Origin: Labilibacter sediminis
Lineage (GTDB): Bacteria > Bacteroidota > Bacteroidia > Bacteroidales > Marinilabiliaceae
Assembly (NCBI RefSeq): GCF_005877885.1
Contig: NZ_VCHY01000019.1
Location: forward strand, 61,740-125,739
Length of the DNA stretch: 64,000 nt
Reading direction: 5' to 3'
Shown here piece by piece: positions 9,873 to 19,808 of this stretch. A model generated the notes under the pieces. The model saw only the letters and a program-made list of their open reading frames with translations, searched no databases and was not told the origin of the DNA. How positions within the stretch are numbered: the first letter of the stretch is position 1; every line of letters begins with the position of its first letter. A program made the position numbers and the translations under genes.

Positions 9873-11216
9873 ATGAAAAGATCTTTTTTTATAATTAGTC
9901 TAATAATGCTGGTTGCTATAGTTAATGCAACAGGTATGCCTGGTGCTATATCTAATGAATCTGATAGTATTGAGTGTTTAAAGAATTATTCTATTTATTC
10001 GCTGAATCTTAAGAAAAAGATGTACGCCTATACGGTTGAACCATGGAACTACATGTTCTCAAAATGCCCGGATATTAATGTGGGTATCTATTCAGATGGC
10101 ATTAAATTATATTCTCATTTTTATAAAAAAGCAGATAATCAAGCTCGTAAAGCAGAAGTAGTTGATACGATTATGATGATTTATGATCAACGGATAAAAT
10201 ATTTTGGAAATCATCCTAAATATCCGGAAGGCTGGGTGCTTGGAAGAAAAGCATTAGACATTGTTAAATACAAGAGAGGAGATGCCAAAGCTATGAAAGA
10301 GGCTTACGATACTTTTCTGAGCTCCTTTAATAAGTTGGGTGATAAATCTGAAGACGTAGTCTTATTTAATTGGTTAAAAACTTCATTAAGTTTATATAAA
10401 CATGGAGATCATTCAGATCAGCAATTTTTAAACGATTTTCTGACAATTTCTACTGTTTTAGAAACAAAGCTGATTACAGCAAATCCTAAAGTGAAAGACC
10501 GCATTTTAAAAGTTAGGAATGGGTGCGAAGAGTTGTTGGTAAAAAGCGGAACAGGCAACTGTAAATCTATAGAACCATTATTAAGCGATCAGTTTAATTC
10601 AGATTCGGATAATACAGAGAATGTAAAACGAATTGCCTTATTGTTGGAAAAGCTAAACTGTACCAAGTCCGCTTTATATTCTGAGGTGGTAGAGAAAAAC
10701 TATGAATTAAATCCCTCTCATTCTTCCGCTTATCAATTGGCTCAAATGTTCTTAAAGAAAAAAGAGTTTAATAAAGCTGAAAAGTACTATCTGCATGCTA
10801 TTGAAAGTTGCTTGGGCGATGTGGTTAAATCAAACTATTATTATGAGTTAGCTGTATTAGAATATGCTCAAAATAAAAATTATCTTAAAGCACGAAAACT
10901 GGCCAGAGAAGCGATAGCACTAAAAGGAGATTGGGGAAAACCATATTTGCTTATCGGAAATTTATATGCGGCAGAAAGTAAGGCATATGGAGATGATGAT
11001 TTTGATCATTCCACAGTTTATTGGATTGCATTGGATAATTTTTCTAAAGCTAAAAGGGTAGATCCTCAATGTACAGAGGAGGCCAATAAGCAAATATCTC
11101 TTTATTCCCAATATATACCTGATCAGGAAACCGGATTTTTCCATGGTCTGAAAGAGGGAGATTCATATACTATTGGTTCCTGGATAAATGAACAAACTAA
11201 AGTAAGGTTTAGGTAG
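9873..11216 (+). CDS. secreted TPR-repeat protein
   Basis: The ATG at 9873 begins a good signal peptide (MKRSFFIISLIMLVAIVNATG); a GTG at 9822 would put 17 residues before it and is rejected. The mature protein (about 425 aa) is helical. The C-terminal half has TPR-like helix pairs, for example around SSAYQLAQMFLKKKEFNKAEKYY and the following KARKLAREAIALKGDWGKPYLLIGNLYA. No catalytic motif was found. Periplasmic TPR proteins of this kind usually scaffold other envelope proteins, but the partner is unknown. It is transcribed divergently from the acyl-CoA ligase gene and ends in a good hairpin terminator. Confidence 0.75.
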   Translation: MKRSFFIISLIMLVAIVNATGMPGAISNESDSIECLKNYSIYSLNLKKKMYAYTVEPWNYMFSKCPDINVGIYSDGIKLYSHFYKKADNQARKAEVVDTIMMIYDQRIKYFGNHPKYPEGWVLGRKALDIVKYKRGDAKAMKEAYDTFLSSFNKLGDKSEDVVLFNWLKTSLSLYKHGDHSDQQFLNDFLTISTVLETKLITANPKVKDRILKVRNGCEELLVKSGTGNCKSIEPLLSDQFNSDSDNTENVKRIALLLEKLNCTKSALYSEVVEKNYELNPSHSSAYQLAQMFLKKKEFNKAEKYYLHAIESCLGDVVKSNYYYELAVLEYAQNKNYLKARKLAREAIALKGDWGKPYLLIGNLYAAESKAYGDDDFDHSTVYWIALDNFSKAKRVDPQCTEEANKQISLYSQYIPDQETGFFHGLKEGDSYTIGSWINEQTKVRFR

Positions 11217-11263
11217 TAATATAATTATAAACTACTCCAATTTTTCCCTAGCCAAAAATGAGA

Positions 11264-11302
11264 AAGGCTGCTTGAGTGTTCAGGCAGCCTTAATGTTTTT
11301 AT
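11264..11302. terminator. terminator between TPR gene and rubrerythrin
   Basis: Stem AAGGCTGC / GCAGCCTT (11264-11271 with 11284-11291), followed by TAATGTTTTT on the plus strand. On the minus strand a short T-rich stretch follows about six bases later, so it may work in both directions. Confidence 0.65.
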
Positions 11303-11336
11303 AGTGTTTTAGTATAACACCAATTTAAGCTTTTTG

Positions 11337-11912
11337 TTAGTAGTTGCTCTCTTTAATTTCAAAATAAGATTGCGAGTGCAAACATGCAGGACATGTTTTT
11401 GGAGCTTTTTCAGATTCGTGAATAAAACCACAATTTCTACATTTCCAAATTACTTTTCCGTTGCGCTCAAATATCTTACCTTCCTCTAAGTTGTTATACA
11501 GAGTGCGATATCTTTTTTCGTGCGCTTCTTCTACTTTAGCAATCATTTTAAAAGCTACAGCTACTTCTTTAAAACCTTCTTCCTCTGCAATTTTTGCAAA
11601 TTCAGGATAAAGTTCTGTCCATTCTTCGTTTTCACCATCAGCAGAAGCTTTTAGATTTTCAGCAGTTGTACCAATAACACCTGCGGGATAAGAAGCTGTA
11701 ATTTCTACCATACCACCTTCTAAAAACTTAAAAAATCTTTTTGCATGCTCTTTTTCGTTTTCAGCAGTTTCTTCAAAAATAGCAGCAATCTGTTCTAATC
11801 CTTCTTTTTTGGCTTGCTTGGCAAAATAATTATATCTCATTCTTGCCTGAGATTCACCAGCAAAGGCCTTTAAAAGGTTTTGCTCAGTTTTAGTTCCTTT
11901 TAAGCTATTCAT
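11337..11912 (-). CDS. rbr: rubrerythrin
   Basis: Cytoplasmic non-haem di-iron peroxidase that reduces hydrogen peroxide in anaerobes and microaerophiles. The 191-aa protein has the ferritin-like four-helix domain with iron ligands in [29 protein letters not shown] and [13 protein letters not shown]-terminal rubredoxin domain follows, with two Cys pairs (CRNCG and CPACL) holding one iron. The gene is monocistronic, starting with ATG. It implies that the organism meets low-oxygen conditions. Confidence 0.95.
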   Translation of the reverse strand: MNSLKGTKTEQNLLKAFAGESQARMRYNYFAKQAKKEGLEQIAAIFEETAENEKEHAKRFFKFLEGGMVEITASYPAGVIGTTAENLKASADGENEEWTELYPEFAKIAEEEGFKEVAVAFKMIAKVEEAHEKRYRTLYNNLEEGKIFERNGKVIWKCRNCGFIHESEKAPKTCPACLHSQSYFEIKESNY

Positions 11913-12501
11913 AATAGTTTGTTTAAAATGTCTGTTTTATATGAGTAATGTAAATTATTTTAGAGGAATAATTAAATATCATCCAAATTGATTCATCTTC
12001 TTTATGAAATGACTATAGAATAGTCAGTAGAAATAAGGTTTATTTTTTGAAACAATGAACAAATTGTTTGTAAAAACGAAGTTACAAAATGTGATTTAAT
12101 ATGAGAAAAAGGTAATACTATTTAGATTGTTTCTACTTGGTATGAAGATTGCGCCTTGTGTGCATCCTTTAGTAAATTTTGTTTGTCCTTGTTGCACGTT
12201 AATAACTAGAGTGTAAATAGTGAGGATCACATTGTTGTTATGGATGGATCAGGAAATGCTTATCTTTCGGCTTCGAATATATTAGATGTGAAAATATATG
12301 GTAGTAGAGATGTATATTATAAGGGTTATCCTGAAATTACCAGCTTAATTAATGGCTCAGGCAGACTTATCAATAAGAATTAGGATTGTCTTAATATTTA
12401 ACAGATACAAAGATGTTCATGAAAATAGATGATGAGTCAAACAATTTTATTGTTTTGGTGTATAAGTTATTGATATAAAAAATAAAGAAATAATTCTGTC
12501 T
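11913..12501. other. intergenic region with a gene remnant
   Basis: 589 bp between rubrerythrin and the chelatase. It holds the DUF2807 fragment at 12210-12383, described separately. The remaining sequence is AT-rich and I see no intact gene in it. Confidence 0.5.
12210..12383 (+). pseudogene. remnant of a DUF2807 (head GIN domain) protein, C-terminal end
   Basis: A 57-codon open stretch between two stops translates to a segment with MDGSGNAYLSASNILDVKIYG, then SRDVYYKGYPEI and INGSGRLI, before TAG. This GSG-punctuated beta-solenoid pattern ending in GSGDVYYKGxPxI..SGSG is the typical C-terminus of DUF2807 putative adhesin proteins, which are normally more than 200 aa with a signal peptide. 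Here an in-frame TAG at 12207 cuts the upstream part and no N-terminus is visible. One expected GSGD is changed to GSRD. It appears to be a decayed gene end rather than a working small protein. Confidence 0.6.
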
Positions 12502-13332
12502 ATGAGTAGAACATCTAACCATACAAGTACTACGAGCATAAGTTCTTTAAAAAAAGGGATACTATTGGTGGCCTTTGGTTCCGTTGAGGCAAGTGCCAAT
12601 ACAGCTCTTGCTAATATATTTGAAAAAGTAAGTGCTGAGTTTTCAGGTATAGACATTAGGTGGGCGTATACATCATCTTTTATTCGAAAAAAGCTAAAAG
12701 CTAAGGGAGTTGAAATAGACTCTCCTTTAACAGCGATTTCTAAAATGATTGATGAAGGTTTTACGCATATCACTGTCCAGTCGATGCATACTATTCCGGG
12801 AGTTGAATATAATTATTTAGTTGAGGTTGTAGAGTTATTAAAGAAGATGCCCAAAGGTGCACAGAGCATCGAGGTAGGAAAGCCTTTGTTATACTCACAT
12901 CAGGATATAGAAAAAGTTGTGCGTGTGATGGATGAAAGTTATCCAGCACAAGAACAGGAGGCTGTTATTTGGATGGGGCATGGATCTCCACATTTTTCTA
13001 ATGTATTTTACTCTGGTTTAAATCAGTATTTAGGTCACGACTGTAATCATCATTTCATATGTACTATAGAGGGGTATCCTACTTTAGATGATGCTATTAA
13101 GTGGTTAAGATTAAAAGGTGTTACAAAAGTAACATTAGTCCCCTTTGTCAGCGTAGTTGGCATGCACGTAAAAAAAGACATGTGTGGAGATAATGAAAAG
13201 AGCTGGCTTAAAATGCTTAAAGAAGAAGGTTTTTCTGTTGAATGTGTATTAAAAGGAACAGGTGAAATGGATCGTTTTGTTTCTTTATGGATTACACATC
13301 TTAAAGATGCCTGGAATAAACACCTTGTGTGA
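12502..13332 (+). CDS. sirohydrochlorin cobalt/ferro-chelatase, CbiK-like
   Basis: Class II chelatase of the CbiK family, 276 aa, inserting a divalent metal (cobalt for B12, or iron for siroheme) into sirohydrochlorin. It starts with a short Ser/Thr-rich extension, then the first beta strand GILLVAFGS. The two metal-binding histidine regions are visible as SMHTIPGVEYNYL and WMGHGSPHFSN, and a third conserved block is PFVSVVGMHVKKDM. No signal peptide is evident, so it should be cytoplasmic. No other cobalamin or siroheme genes are near it, so the metal cannot be decided from context. Confidence 0.82.
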   Translation: MSRTSNHTSTTSISSLKKGILLVAFGSVEASANTALANIFEKVSAEFSGIDIRWAYTSSFIRKKLKAKGVEIDSPLTAISKMIDEGFTHITVQSMHTIPGVEYNYLVEVVELLKKMPKGAQSIEVGKPLLYSHQDIEKVVRVMDESYPAQEQEAVIWMGHGSPHFSNVFYSGLNQYLGHDCNHHFICTIEGYPTLDDAIKWLRLKGVTKVTLVPFVSVVGMHVKKDMCGDNEKSWLKMLKEEGFSVECVLKGTGEMDRFVSLWITHLKDAWNKHLV

Positions 13333-13538
13333 TGTGATCAATTTAATATGTACTTTGGGCTTTTTAGGTGCAGAAAAATGATATGTGTATTTCTTAATTA
13401 AGGCACATATATATACTTCAATATTTAACTTGAATTATAAAAAACGACAGGCATAGGCTGTTAATCTGTTTAAAAAGTTTATTTTTGTTTTCAATTTTTA
13501 ACTAGATATATAACTGCTAAATAATTAACCCAAAATAA

Positions 13539-14309
13539 ATGATTAAAAGGATTAAAAATCTTGTTTGGATTCCGGTTATAATGGTATTGCTTTTTTCATC
13601 TTGTATACCACAGCGCGAAACCTTGTATCTTCAGGATAAAGAACCAGAAATGGAATTTAAGGAATTAACTGAAATTACTGGTAAATATGTACTTCAGCCA
13701 AACGATTATCTTTTTATTCAGGTATCTACCTTCGATCCTAAAATATCAGAGTTCTTTAATCCAACCCGGGGTGGTAGTATGCAGGGCGGAACAAATAATC
13801 TATTCATGTATATGATTGATGATGACATGAATATTGATTTTCCTTATGCCGGTAAAATTAATCTGAAGGGCTGTAATATAGCTCAGGCTAAAGTAAGAAT
13901 TAAAGAGGATTTGAAGCCATACCTAAGTGATGCTAATCTAATTGTAAGGCTTGGAACAAACTATTTTACAATATTAGGGGAGGTCAGAAGTCCCGGCCAA
14001 AAAAGTATGAACAGGGATCAGATTACCATATTTGAGGCAATAGGTTTGGCTGGTGATTTAACTGTTTTTGGTAAAAAAAGAGATGTAAAGATTGTAAGAC
14101 CTATGCCCAATGGCAAGGCTAAAACTTTTGTGGTAGATATCACAGATCATCAAATTGTTGACTCAGAATATTATTATATCTATCCAAATGATTTCATTTA
14201 TGTTCGACCAATGAAAGCAAAACAATGGGGACTTGGTGAATCATTTAGCATCGGGATAATTACCTCATTATTGGCTCTTGGGTTAACCATTACCACTTTA
14301 ACCAAGTAA
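13539..14309 (+). CDS. polysaccharide export lipoprotein, Wza-like
   Basis: Outer-membrane polysaccharide export protein, 256 aa. The N-terminus is a lipoprotein signal ending in LLFSSC, so Cys22 should be lipidated. A polysaccharide-export domain follows (YVLQPNDYLFIQVSTFDPKISEFF), then an SLBB-type fold around TILGEVRSPGQ. Near the C-terminus a hydrophobic segment (FSIGIITSLLALGLTITTL) could be the membrane-spanning helix of a short Wza. It sits 19 bp upstream of a Wzc-like kinase, forming the usual export pair, but no glycosyltransferases, flippase or polymerase follow. Confidence 0.87.
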   Translation: MIKRIKNLVWIPVIMVLLFSSCIPQRETLYLQDKEPEMEFKELTEITGKYVLQPNDYLFIQVSTFDPKISEFFNPTRGGSMQGGTNNLFMYMIDDDMNIDFPYAGKINLKGCNIAQAKVRIKEDLKPYLSDANLIVRLGTNYFTILGEVRSPGQKSMNRDQITIFEAIGLAGDLTVFGKKRDVKIVRPMPNGKAKTFVVDITDHQIVDSEYYYIYPNDFIYVRPMKAKQWGLGESFSIGIITSLLALGLTITTLTK

Positions 14310-14328
14310 ATACAAAGCATTATTTTAA

Positions 14329-16734
14329 ATGAACGATACTTCCTCTAAGGTTAATTCAGATACAGGTTTATTACTTAACCTCGATTATAAAAAACTCATT
14401 AGAGATATACTTCAGTTTTGGTGGTTGTTTTTAATTACCATTCCATTAGCAGCTGCAAGTGTGTATGGGTTGCACCGTTGGGTTACTCCTATTTATAGTG
14501 CACATATGAGAGTGTTAATGGAGGAAAGAGGGAACGATATGCCACAAACCAATATGATGGAAGGTTTTGGTTTAACTCCCGGCATGAGGAATGTGGATAA
14601 TCAATTGGCTGTTCTTTCTTCATGGGATATGGTACATAAGGCGATAAATGCACTTGATTTTAATGTTTCATATTTTGCAAAAGGAAACATTAAAACAACA
14701 GAAATTTACCCGGCTACAAACTTTAAGGTGGAGTATGATACTTTACATCCTCAATTAATTCATACCCCCTTTTATGTTAAAAGGATTGATGATTATAGTT
14801 TTGAATTGAAGTATAGTGGGGAAGGTAATGGTGCCTTTAATTACAATACTTACCAAATGTATGTTGGGCCAGGTTACCAGGAAGTAACAGGTGTATATAG
14901 GTTTGATGAATGGATCACCAGCAAGTGGTTTAGATTTAAGGTGAGCTGTAAAAGTTGTCAGTTAAATGATGAGGTGCTTCATTATTTTGTTTTTAATCAC
15001 CCTAATTCGTTAACGGGAAAGTATACTGGTTTGTTAAGGGCATATAAAACGGATGAAAATTCTTCTATTGTAAGGCTAACCGTAACAGGAGATAACAGAG
15101 CGAAAAATATTAAGTTTTTAAATACACTGACTGATGTTTTTATTGCTTCAAATCTTGAAAAGAAAAACCAGATTGCAACTAATACCATACATTTTATTGA
15201 GTCGCAGTTGGTGCATATTAAGGATTCTTTAAGTAGCACGGGAATGAAATTAAGTCAGTTTAGAACTTCAAACCGCATCCAAAGTATATCCTCCAAGGCT
15301 GAGTATTTGTTTTCACAACTTCAGGAAATAGAACAAAAGCTTACCGGATTGTTAATAACAAGGAATTACTACGATTACTTGAAGCAATATTTTCAAAATG
15401 AAGAACTGGACAATGATATAATTGCGCCAGCTATATACCAAACTGATAATCAGATTCTTTCAGGTCAGATTCAGCGAATTATGGAGCTGAATACAGAACG
15501 ATTATCGGTTAAAGTTCCATTGGGAGAAACGAAAAACCCATTGTCAGGTCAGATGGATATGGATCTATCTCTGGCAAAGAAAACGCTTATAAAAACCATC
15601 GAAAATCAGAAAAAGATTTTAGAGGAGGAGAGGCAGCGTATAAATGATGAGAAAAAACAGTTTGAAACAGATTTGTATTCGCTTCCTGAGACTGAAAGAA
15701 AGTTATTGGGCATTGAACGCGAATTTAATTTGAGCAATGAAGTATTTACTTTCTTATTACGGAAAAGATCAGAAGCTCAAATTCAAAAAGCTTCTAACAC
15801 TCCGGATCATCAGGTGCTCGAAGCTGCCAGAAGTGGAGGAATGGTTTCTCCTAACGTAAAAGGAAATTATCAGAAAGCTTTGTTAGCAGGTGTTCTGTTG
15901 CCGCTTTTGTTTTTAGTAATTCGCCAGCTGCTTAACAATAGGATAACAACAGTAGAAGATGTTGAAAAAATTACAGACTTACCTATTATTGGTCAAATCA
16001 TACACAGTTCAAAACCGGAAGTGAATGTGGTGAAATTTCACCCCAAATCTGTAGTTACAGAAACTTTCAGACGTGTGAGAACCCGTTTGGAATTCATGGT
16101 GGGAGATACTAAGTCTCCTATAATTACTATTACTTCATCGATGCCTGGTGAGGGAAAAACCTTTTGCTCATTAAATTTGGCTTCGGTATTTGCATTAGCT
16201 GGTAAAAAAACAATTTTGGTAGGTTTTGATATGCGTAAGCCAGGTTTAAATAAGATGCTTAAGCTGAGTAGTTATGACGGACTTTCAAATGTGTTAATTG
16301 GAAAAGCTTCCTTGAAAGATGTGGTAATACCATCACCATCTGGATTGGATAATTTATTTGTGATGCCTTCTGGCCCCGTTCCTCCGAATCCTTCCGAGCT
16401 TATTAGTTCTCCCAAGGCAGTTGAGCTTTTTACTGAGTTAAAGGAGAAGTATGATATCATTATTCTTGACTCACCTCCAATGGGAGTTGTGGCTGATCCG
16501 TATTTGTTGGCACGACATTCAGATTCTATGGTGTTTTTGGTTCGTCATAATCACTCCATTAGAAATGTTTTTGCACATACAATCCAAAATTTAAATAACG
16601 AAGGTATTAATCATGTTGGTATTTTGCTTAACGATTTAAATGTGAAACAGGGTGGTTATGGATCGCATTATGGCTACGGTTATGGTTATGGCTATGGTTA
16701 TGGCTATGGTCATGGTTATTACGAGGAGGGTTAG
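14329..16734 (+). CDS. Wzc-like polysaccharide co-polymerase / tyrosine kinase
   Basis: Inner-membrane chain-length regulator fused to a BY-kinase, 801 aa. The N-terminal Wzz domain has a membrane segment near residues 30-50 (FWWLFLITIPLAAASVYGL), a long periplasmic coiled coil, and a second membrane segment near 525-540. The cytoplasmic kinase carries Walker A SSMPGEGKT, Walker A' TILVGFDMRKP and Walker B IIILDSPPMG. The C-terminus ends in a tyrosine cluster of alternating YG units, the expected autophosphorylation site. It works with the Wza-like protein to export an extracellular or capsular polysaccharide. Its stop codon lies only 2 bp from the convergent sbcC stop, with no visible terminator between them. 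Confidence 0.92.
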   Translation: MNDTSSKVNSDTGLLLNLDYKKLIRDILQFWWLFLITIPLAAASVYGLHRWVTPIYSAHMRVLMEERGNDMPQTNMMEGFGLTPGMRNVDNQLAVLSSWDMVHKAINALDFNVSYFAKGNIKTTEIYPATNFKVEYDTLHPQLIHTPFYVKRIDDYSFELKYSGEGNGAFNYNTYQMYVGPGYQEVTGVYRFDEWITSKWFRFKVSCKSCQLNDEVLHYFVFNHPNSLTGKYTGLLRAYKTDENSSIVRLTVTGDNRAKNIKFLNTLTDVFIASNLEKKNQIATNTIHFIESQLVHIKDSLSSTGMKLSQFRTSNRIQSISSKAEYLFSQLQEIEQKLTGLLITRNYYDYLKQYFQNEELDNDIIAPAIYQTDNQILSGQIQRIMELNTERLSVKVPLGETKNPLSGQMDMDLSLAKKTLIKTIENQKKILEEERQRINDEKKQFETDLYSLPETERKLLGIEREFNLSNEVFTFLLRKRSEAQIQKASNTPDHQVLEAARSGGMVSPNVKGNYQKALLAGVLLPLLFLVIRQLLNNRITTVEDVEKITDLPIIGQIIHSSKPEVNVVKFHPKSVVTETFRRVRTRLEFMVGDTKSPIITITSSMPGEGKTFCSLNLASVFALAGKKTILVGFDMRKPGLNKMLKLSSYDGLSNVLIGKASLKDVVIPSPSGLDNLFVMPSGPVPPNPSELISSPKAVELFTELKEKYDIIILDSPPMGVVADPYLLARHSDSMVFLVRHNHSIRNVFAHTIQNLNNEGINHVGILLNDLNVKQGGYGSHYGYGYGYGYGYGYGHGYYEEG

Positions 16735-16736
16735 TA

Positions 16737-19700
16737 TTAGATTTCCCAACTGGCTTGAATAACGCTACCTGTATTTTCGATTTGACAAATGTTTAAAAAT
16801 GTTTGTATTTCTTGTTGCATTTCTTCAACATGAGAGATGACGCCAACTATTCGGTTCTCTTTCCGAAGATTTTTTAATGTACTAAAAACAATGTCAAGCG
16901 ATTCTTTATCTAAAGAACCAAAACCTTCGTCTAAGAAGAAGAAGTTTTGATTGGTATTGGTCATGCTCTGAATATTATCGGCCAAAGCCAGAGCCAAGGC
17001 CAGAGCTGCCTGAAAGGTTTGGCCGCCCGATAGTGTTTTAATGCTTCTTAAATTACCACCATTCATATAGTCACGCACTTCAAAATTGTTGTCAGCATTA
17101 AGTTCTAAACTTAGTTTTTGACGAGTCATTTTGTAAAAACGCTCGTTGGCTGTACTACACAGGTTCTGAAGGTATACCGATGATATATAGTTTACAAAAC
17201 CACTTGAGTGAAATAATTTTTTAAGTGTTTTTATATCATCAGCTTTGAGTTCCAGCTTTTTAAGTTTGCTTAAGAATTCTTTTTTGGAGATCAGTCTTTT
17301 TTGCATGTCTGCGACAAGAGATTGAAGTTCTCCTTGCTGTCTGATGGAGTTATTTAGTTTGTCCTTTATTTCTATAGATTGCTTTATAACCTTTTCATGG
17401 ACTTCAGAATCATAAGGTTCATTACCAATTTGCTGCGTCAGCACTTGGATTTCTTTTTCTGTCTGAAGTAAATTACGGTTATAATCACTGATCTTTTTCT
17501 TTGCAGTATCAAGATCAAGATCCTGAGATAATATGTTTTTAACTTCAGTTTTGGATGAGAATTCAGAATTGTTAATTCGATGTTCTAGTATCTGTAATTG
17601 CTCCGATAGGGCTTTTGATTCACTCTGTAAATGCTTTTGGTTGGCATTTATTGATCCTTTCAATAAAGCAAGGTTATTTTGACTTTGTTCTACTTGTGTC
17701 TTCAGTTTTATATAAACTTCTTCAGTTTTATTAATTCTATTATAAATTGTTGTTTTCTGTGGTTCTAATTCTTTAGTGCTAATATTTAAATATTTTGTAT
17801 AGATATCCTCATTGACCTGTTTTAAAAGTAATGAAACTGCATTTTTTTCTTTATCTATTTCTTTTTCAATTTTATTTAATTCATTCTGGTATCGATCTTT
17901 ATCTTTTTGTGCTTTAGACAAAGATTCTCTAATCTTTTTAAAGTTATTTTCGACTGTTGCAATTTTGTCATTAAGCTCAGCGTATTTCTTTGTGGCTAAA
18001 TTTAATTCTGCTTCAGTTCTGAAGTTTGTTTCATTTGTCTCTTGCAAAGAGCTTATTTGTTTATCTGTGTCAATAAGCTTAGTATTGAGTGATTTAAATT
18101 GATTTTTTAAAGGCTGTACACCAATTTTATATTTCTCAATAGTTTGAATTTGGAGGTCATGCTTTTTTAATTCACTCTCGTACCCCTTTACTTTTTCTTT
18201 TAAATCCTTAATAAGTGAAGAAGTCTTTTTCCCGTTAAAAGGTGCAGGATGATTGGTTGATCCGCATAAAGGGCAGGGATTTCCTTCCTGAAGTGTGCCT
18301 GCAGCTTGTTCTAATCCCGATTGGATCAATAAATGCTCTAGTTCTTCCTGCGTAGATGCCAACAGGGTAGATGCTTTTTGTTTTCTTAGATTTACTTCAT
18401 TAAGGGATTCATCTGTGTTTTCAGAGTTATAAGATATTTCTGATTCAATCATGTATTGTTTATACTCAGAAATAAGTTTTTGTATTTCACCTTGTATGGC
18501 CTGGATTTCCCTTTTTGTTTCAGATTTATTTAATGATAGTTGCTTTAGTTTATGATGCCACTCTTTAGCTTTTGAGAGTTCATTAATATTAGGCATTTCC
18601 TTTTTTAGGTTTTCAAGGTTTTTTACAGCCTTTTTTTCAGAATCTTCAAGATTGTTAATGGTTTGTGACACTGAACTTACAGCCTCTTGTCCATTTTTTA
18701 TTCTATCCTGATTATTATGGATAATATGTTGGGCATTTTTAATCTCTATGATTTTCGAGATATCATCTAACTCCCTTTTTAATTCATCAATTTGTTCATA
18801 TTCGCTTTGAAAAACCTTAAGTTTTGCTGAATCCCTTTCAAACTCTTTGGTGTTTTTCTCTAATTCTTTTGTGTCAATTGTAAGCTGCTCTTCAATTTTT
18901 TTAACTTTATTTTCGAGCAGATTAATGGAGTCTAAGGTGCTTTTAAAGTTAATGACACAAGATTCGTAGGCTTTAATGTCTTTTTCGAGCTGTTTTATTT
19001 CAGTTTGTTGTTCATTTAGTTGTGTCTTATATTCACAGGCCTTATTCAATTTAATAGTGAAGTCTTTTTTTTCTTCAAACTGTTTTAATGTTGTTTCAAG
19101 CTGTTTTTGTTGCGCACCATATTCAGTAACATCTTTTTCAGTTTGATTATATCTGGAATTTAATTCTGTGAGCTTTTCATCTGATATATCACCAAGTTGC
19201 TCCAGTTTTCCCTGTAAATTCTGAATATTGGCATTGTTTTTATTTTCAATGCTTTTAACCTTAAATGATAATTCATATTTGTTTAGGTTAAAAAGCTCTT
19301 TCATCATTCTTGTACGGTCGGCATTTCCCAATTGCAAAAACTCTTGAAATCTACCTTGAGGAATAATAATTGTACGTTTAAAATTATCATAACTTAAACC
19401 AATAACTTCTTCAAGTTCTTCACAAGTTATTGGAATGTAGTCTTTGTCCGTTTTTTTATATACTGTTCTGTTTAAGGTTCGTACATCGTTATATTTCTTG
19501 CTGTTTCTTTTGGCCTGAACAATAACTTTATATGAAGCGTCATCTTGTCCGGCTATAAAGTCAAATTCAACGAATAGTTGATTCGACTTTAAATTCATCA
19601 TATTATAATTCCTGTTGTCGCCCGATAAATTAAGTCTGTCGGTTTTACCATACAACGAAAATGTAATGGCTTCAAGTATGGATGATTTACCACTTCCCAC

Positions 19701-19808
19701 AGTGCCAAATATTCCAAATATATGATTACTGGTTAGTTTAGTGAAATCAATAGTTTGCTTTTGCTGATAGGAATAAAGTCCTTCTAAAGTTAGTTTTATT
19801 GGAATCAT
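16737..19808 (-). CDS. sbcC: exonuclease subunit SbcC (Rad50-like ATPase)
   Basis: ATPase subunit of the SbcCD nuclease that cleaves DNA hairpins and processes double-strand ends, 1023 aa. The N-terminal Walker A is GTVGSGKSSILEA, the Q-loop region is IIPQGRFQEFL, and two very long coiled coils flank a zinc hook NPCPLCGS (CxxC). The C-terminal lobe has the ABC signature LSGGQTFQAA and Walker B FFFLDEGFGSLD. The ATG overlaps the sbcD stop in an ATGA, so the two subunits are translationally coupled. All key motifs are intact. Confidence 0.96.
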   Translation of the reverse strand: MIPIKLTLEGLYSYQQKQTIDFTKLTSNHIFGIFGTVGSGKSSILEAITFSLYGKTDRLNLSGDNRNYNMMNLKSNQLFVEFDFIAGQDDASYKVIVQAKRNSKKYNDVRTLNRTVYKKTDKDYIPITCEELEEVIGLSYDNFKRTIIIPQGRFQEFLQLGNADRTRMMKELFNLNKYELSFKVKSIENKNNANIQNLQGKLEQLGDISDEKLTELNSRYNQTEKDVTEYGAQQKQLETTLKQFEEKKDFTIKLNKACEYKTQLNEQQTEIKQLEKDIKAYESCVINFKSTLDSINLLENKVKKIEEQLTIDTKELEKNTKEFERDSAKLKVFQSEYEQIDELKRELDDISKIIEIKNAQHIIHNNQDRIKNGQEAVSSVSQTINNLEDSEKKAVKNLENLKKEMPNINELSKAKEWHHKLKQLSLNKSETKREIQAIQGEIQKLISEYKQYMIESEISYNSENTDESLNEVNLRKQKASTLLASTQEELEHLLIQSGLEQAAGTLQEGNPCPLCGSTNHPAPFNGKKTSSLIKDLKEKVKGYESELKKHDLQIQTIEKYKIGVQPLKNQFKSLNTKLIDTDKQISSLQETNETNFRTEAELNLATKKYAELNDKIATVENNFKKIRESLSKAQKDKDRYQNELNKIEKEIDKEKNAVSLLLKQVNEDIYTKYLNISTKELEPQKTTIYNRINKTEEVYIKLKTQVEQSQNNLALLKGSINANQKHLQSESKALSEQLQILEHRINNSEFSSKTEVKNILSQDLDLDTAKKKISDYNRNLLQTEKEIQVLTQQIGNEPYDSEVHEKVIKQSIEIKDKLNNSIRQQGELQSLVADMQKRLISKKEFLSKLKKLELKADDIKTLKKLFHSSGFVNYISSVYLQNLCSTANERFYKMTRQKLSLELNADNNFEVRDYMNGGNLRSIKTLSGGQTFQAALALALALADNIQSMTNTNQNFFFLDEGFGSLDKESLDIVFSTLKNLRKENRIVGVISHVEEMQQEIQTFLNICQIENTGSVIQASWEI

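Noticed and set aside
12447..12773. 108-codon minus-strand ORF opposite the CbiK-like gene
   Set aside because: Shadow of the plus-strand gene, which has clear family motifs.
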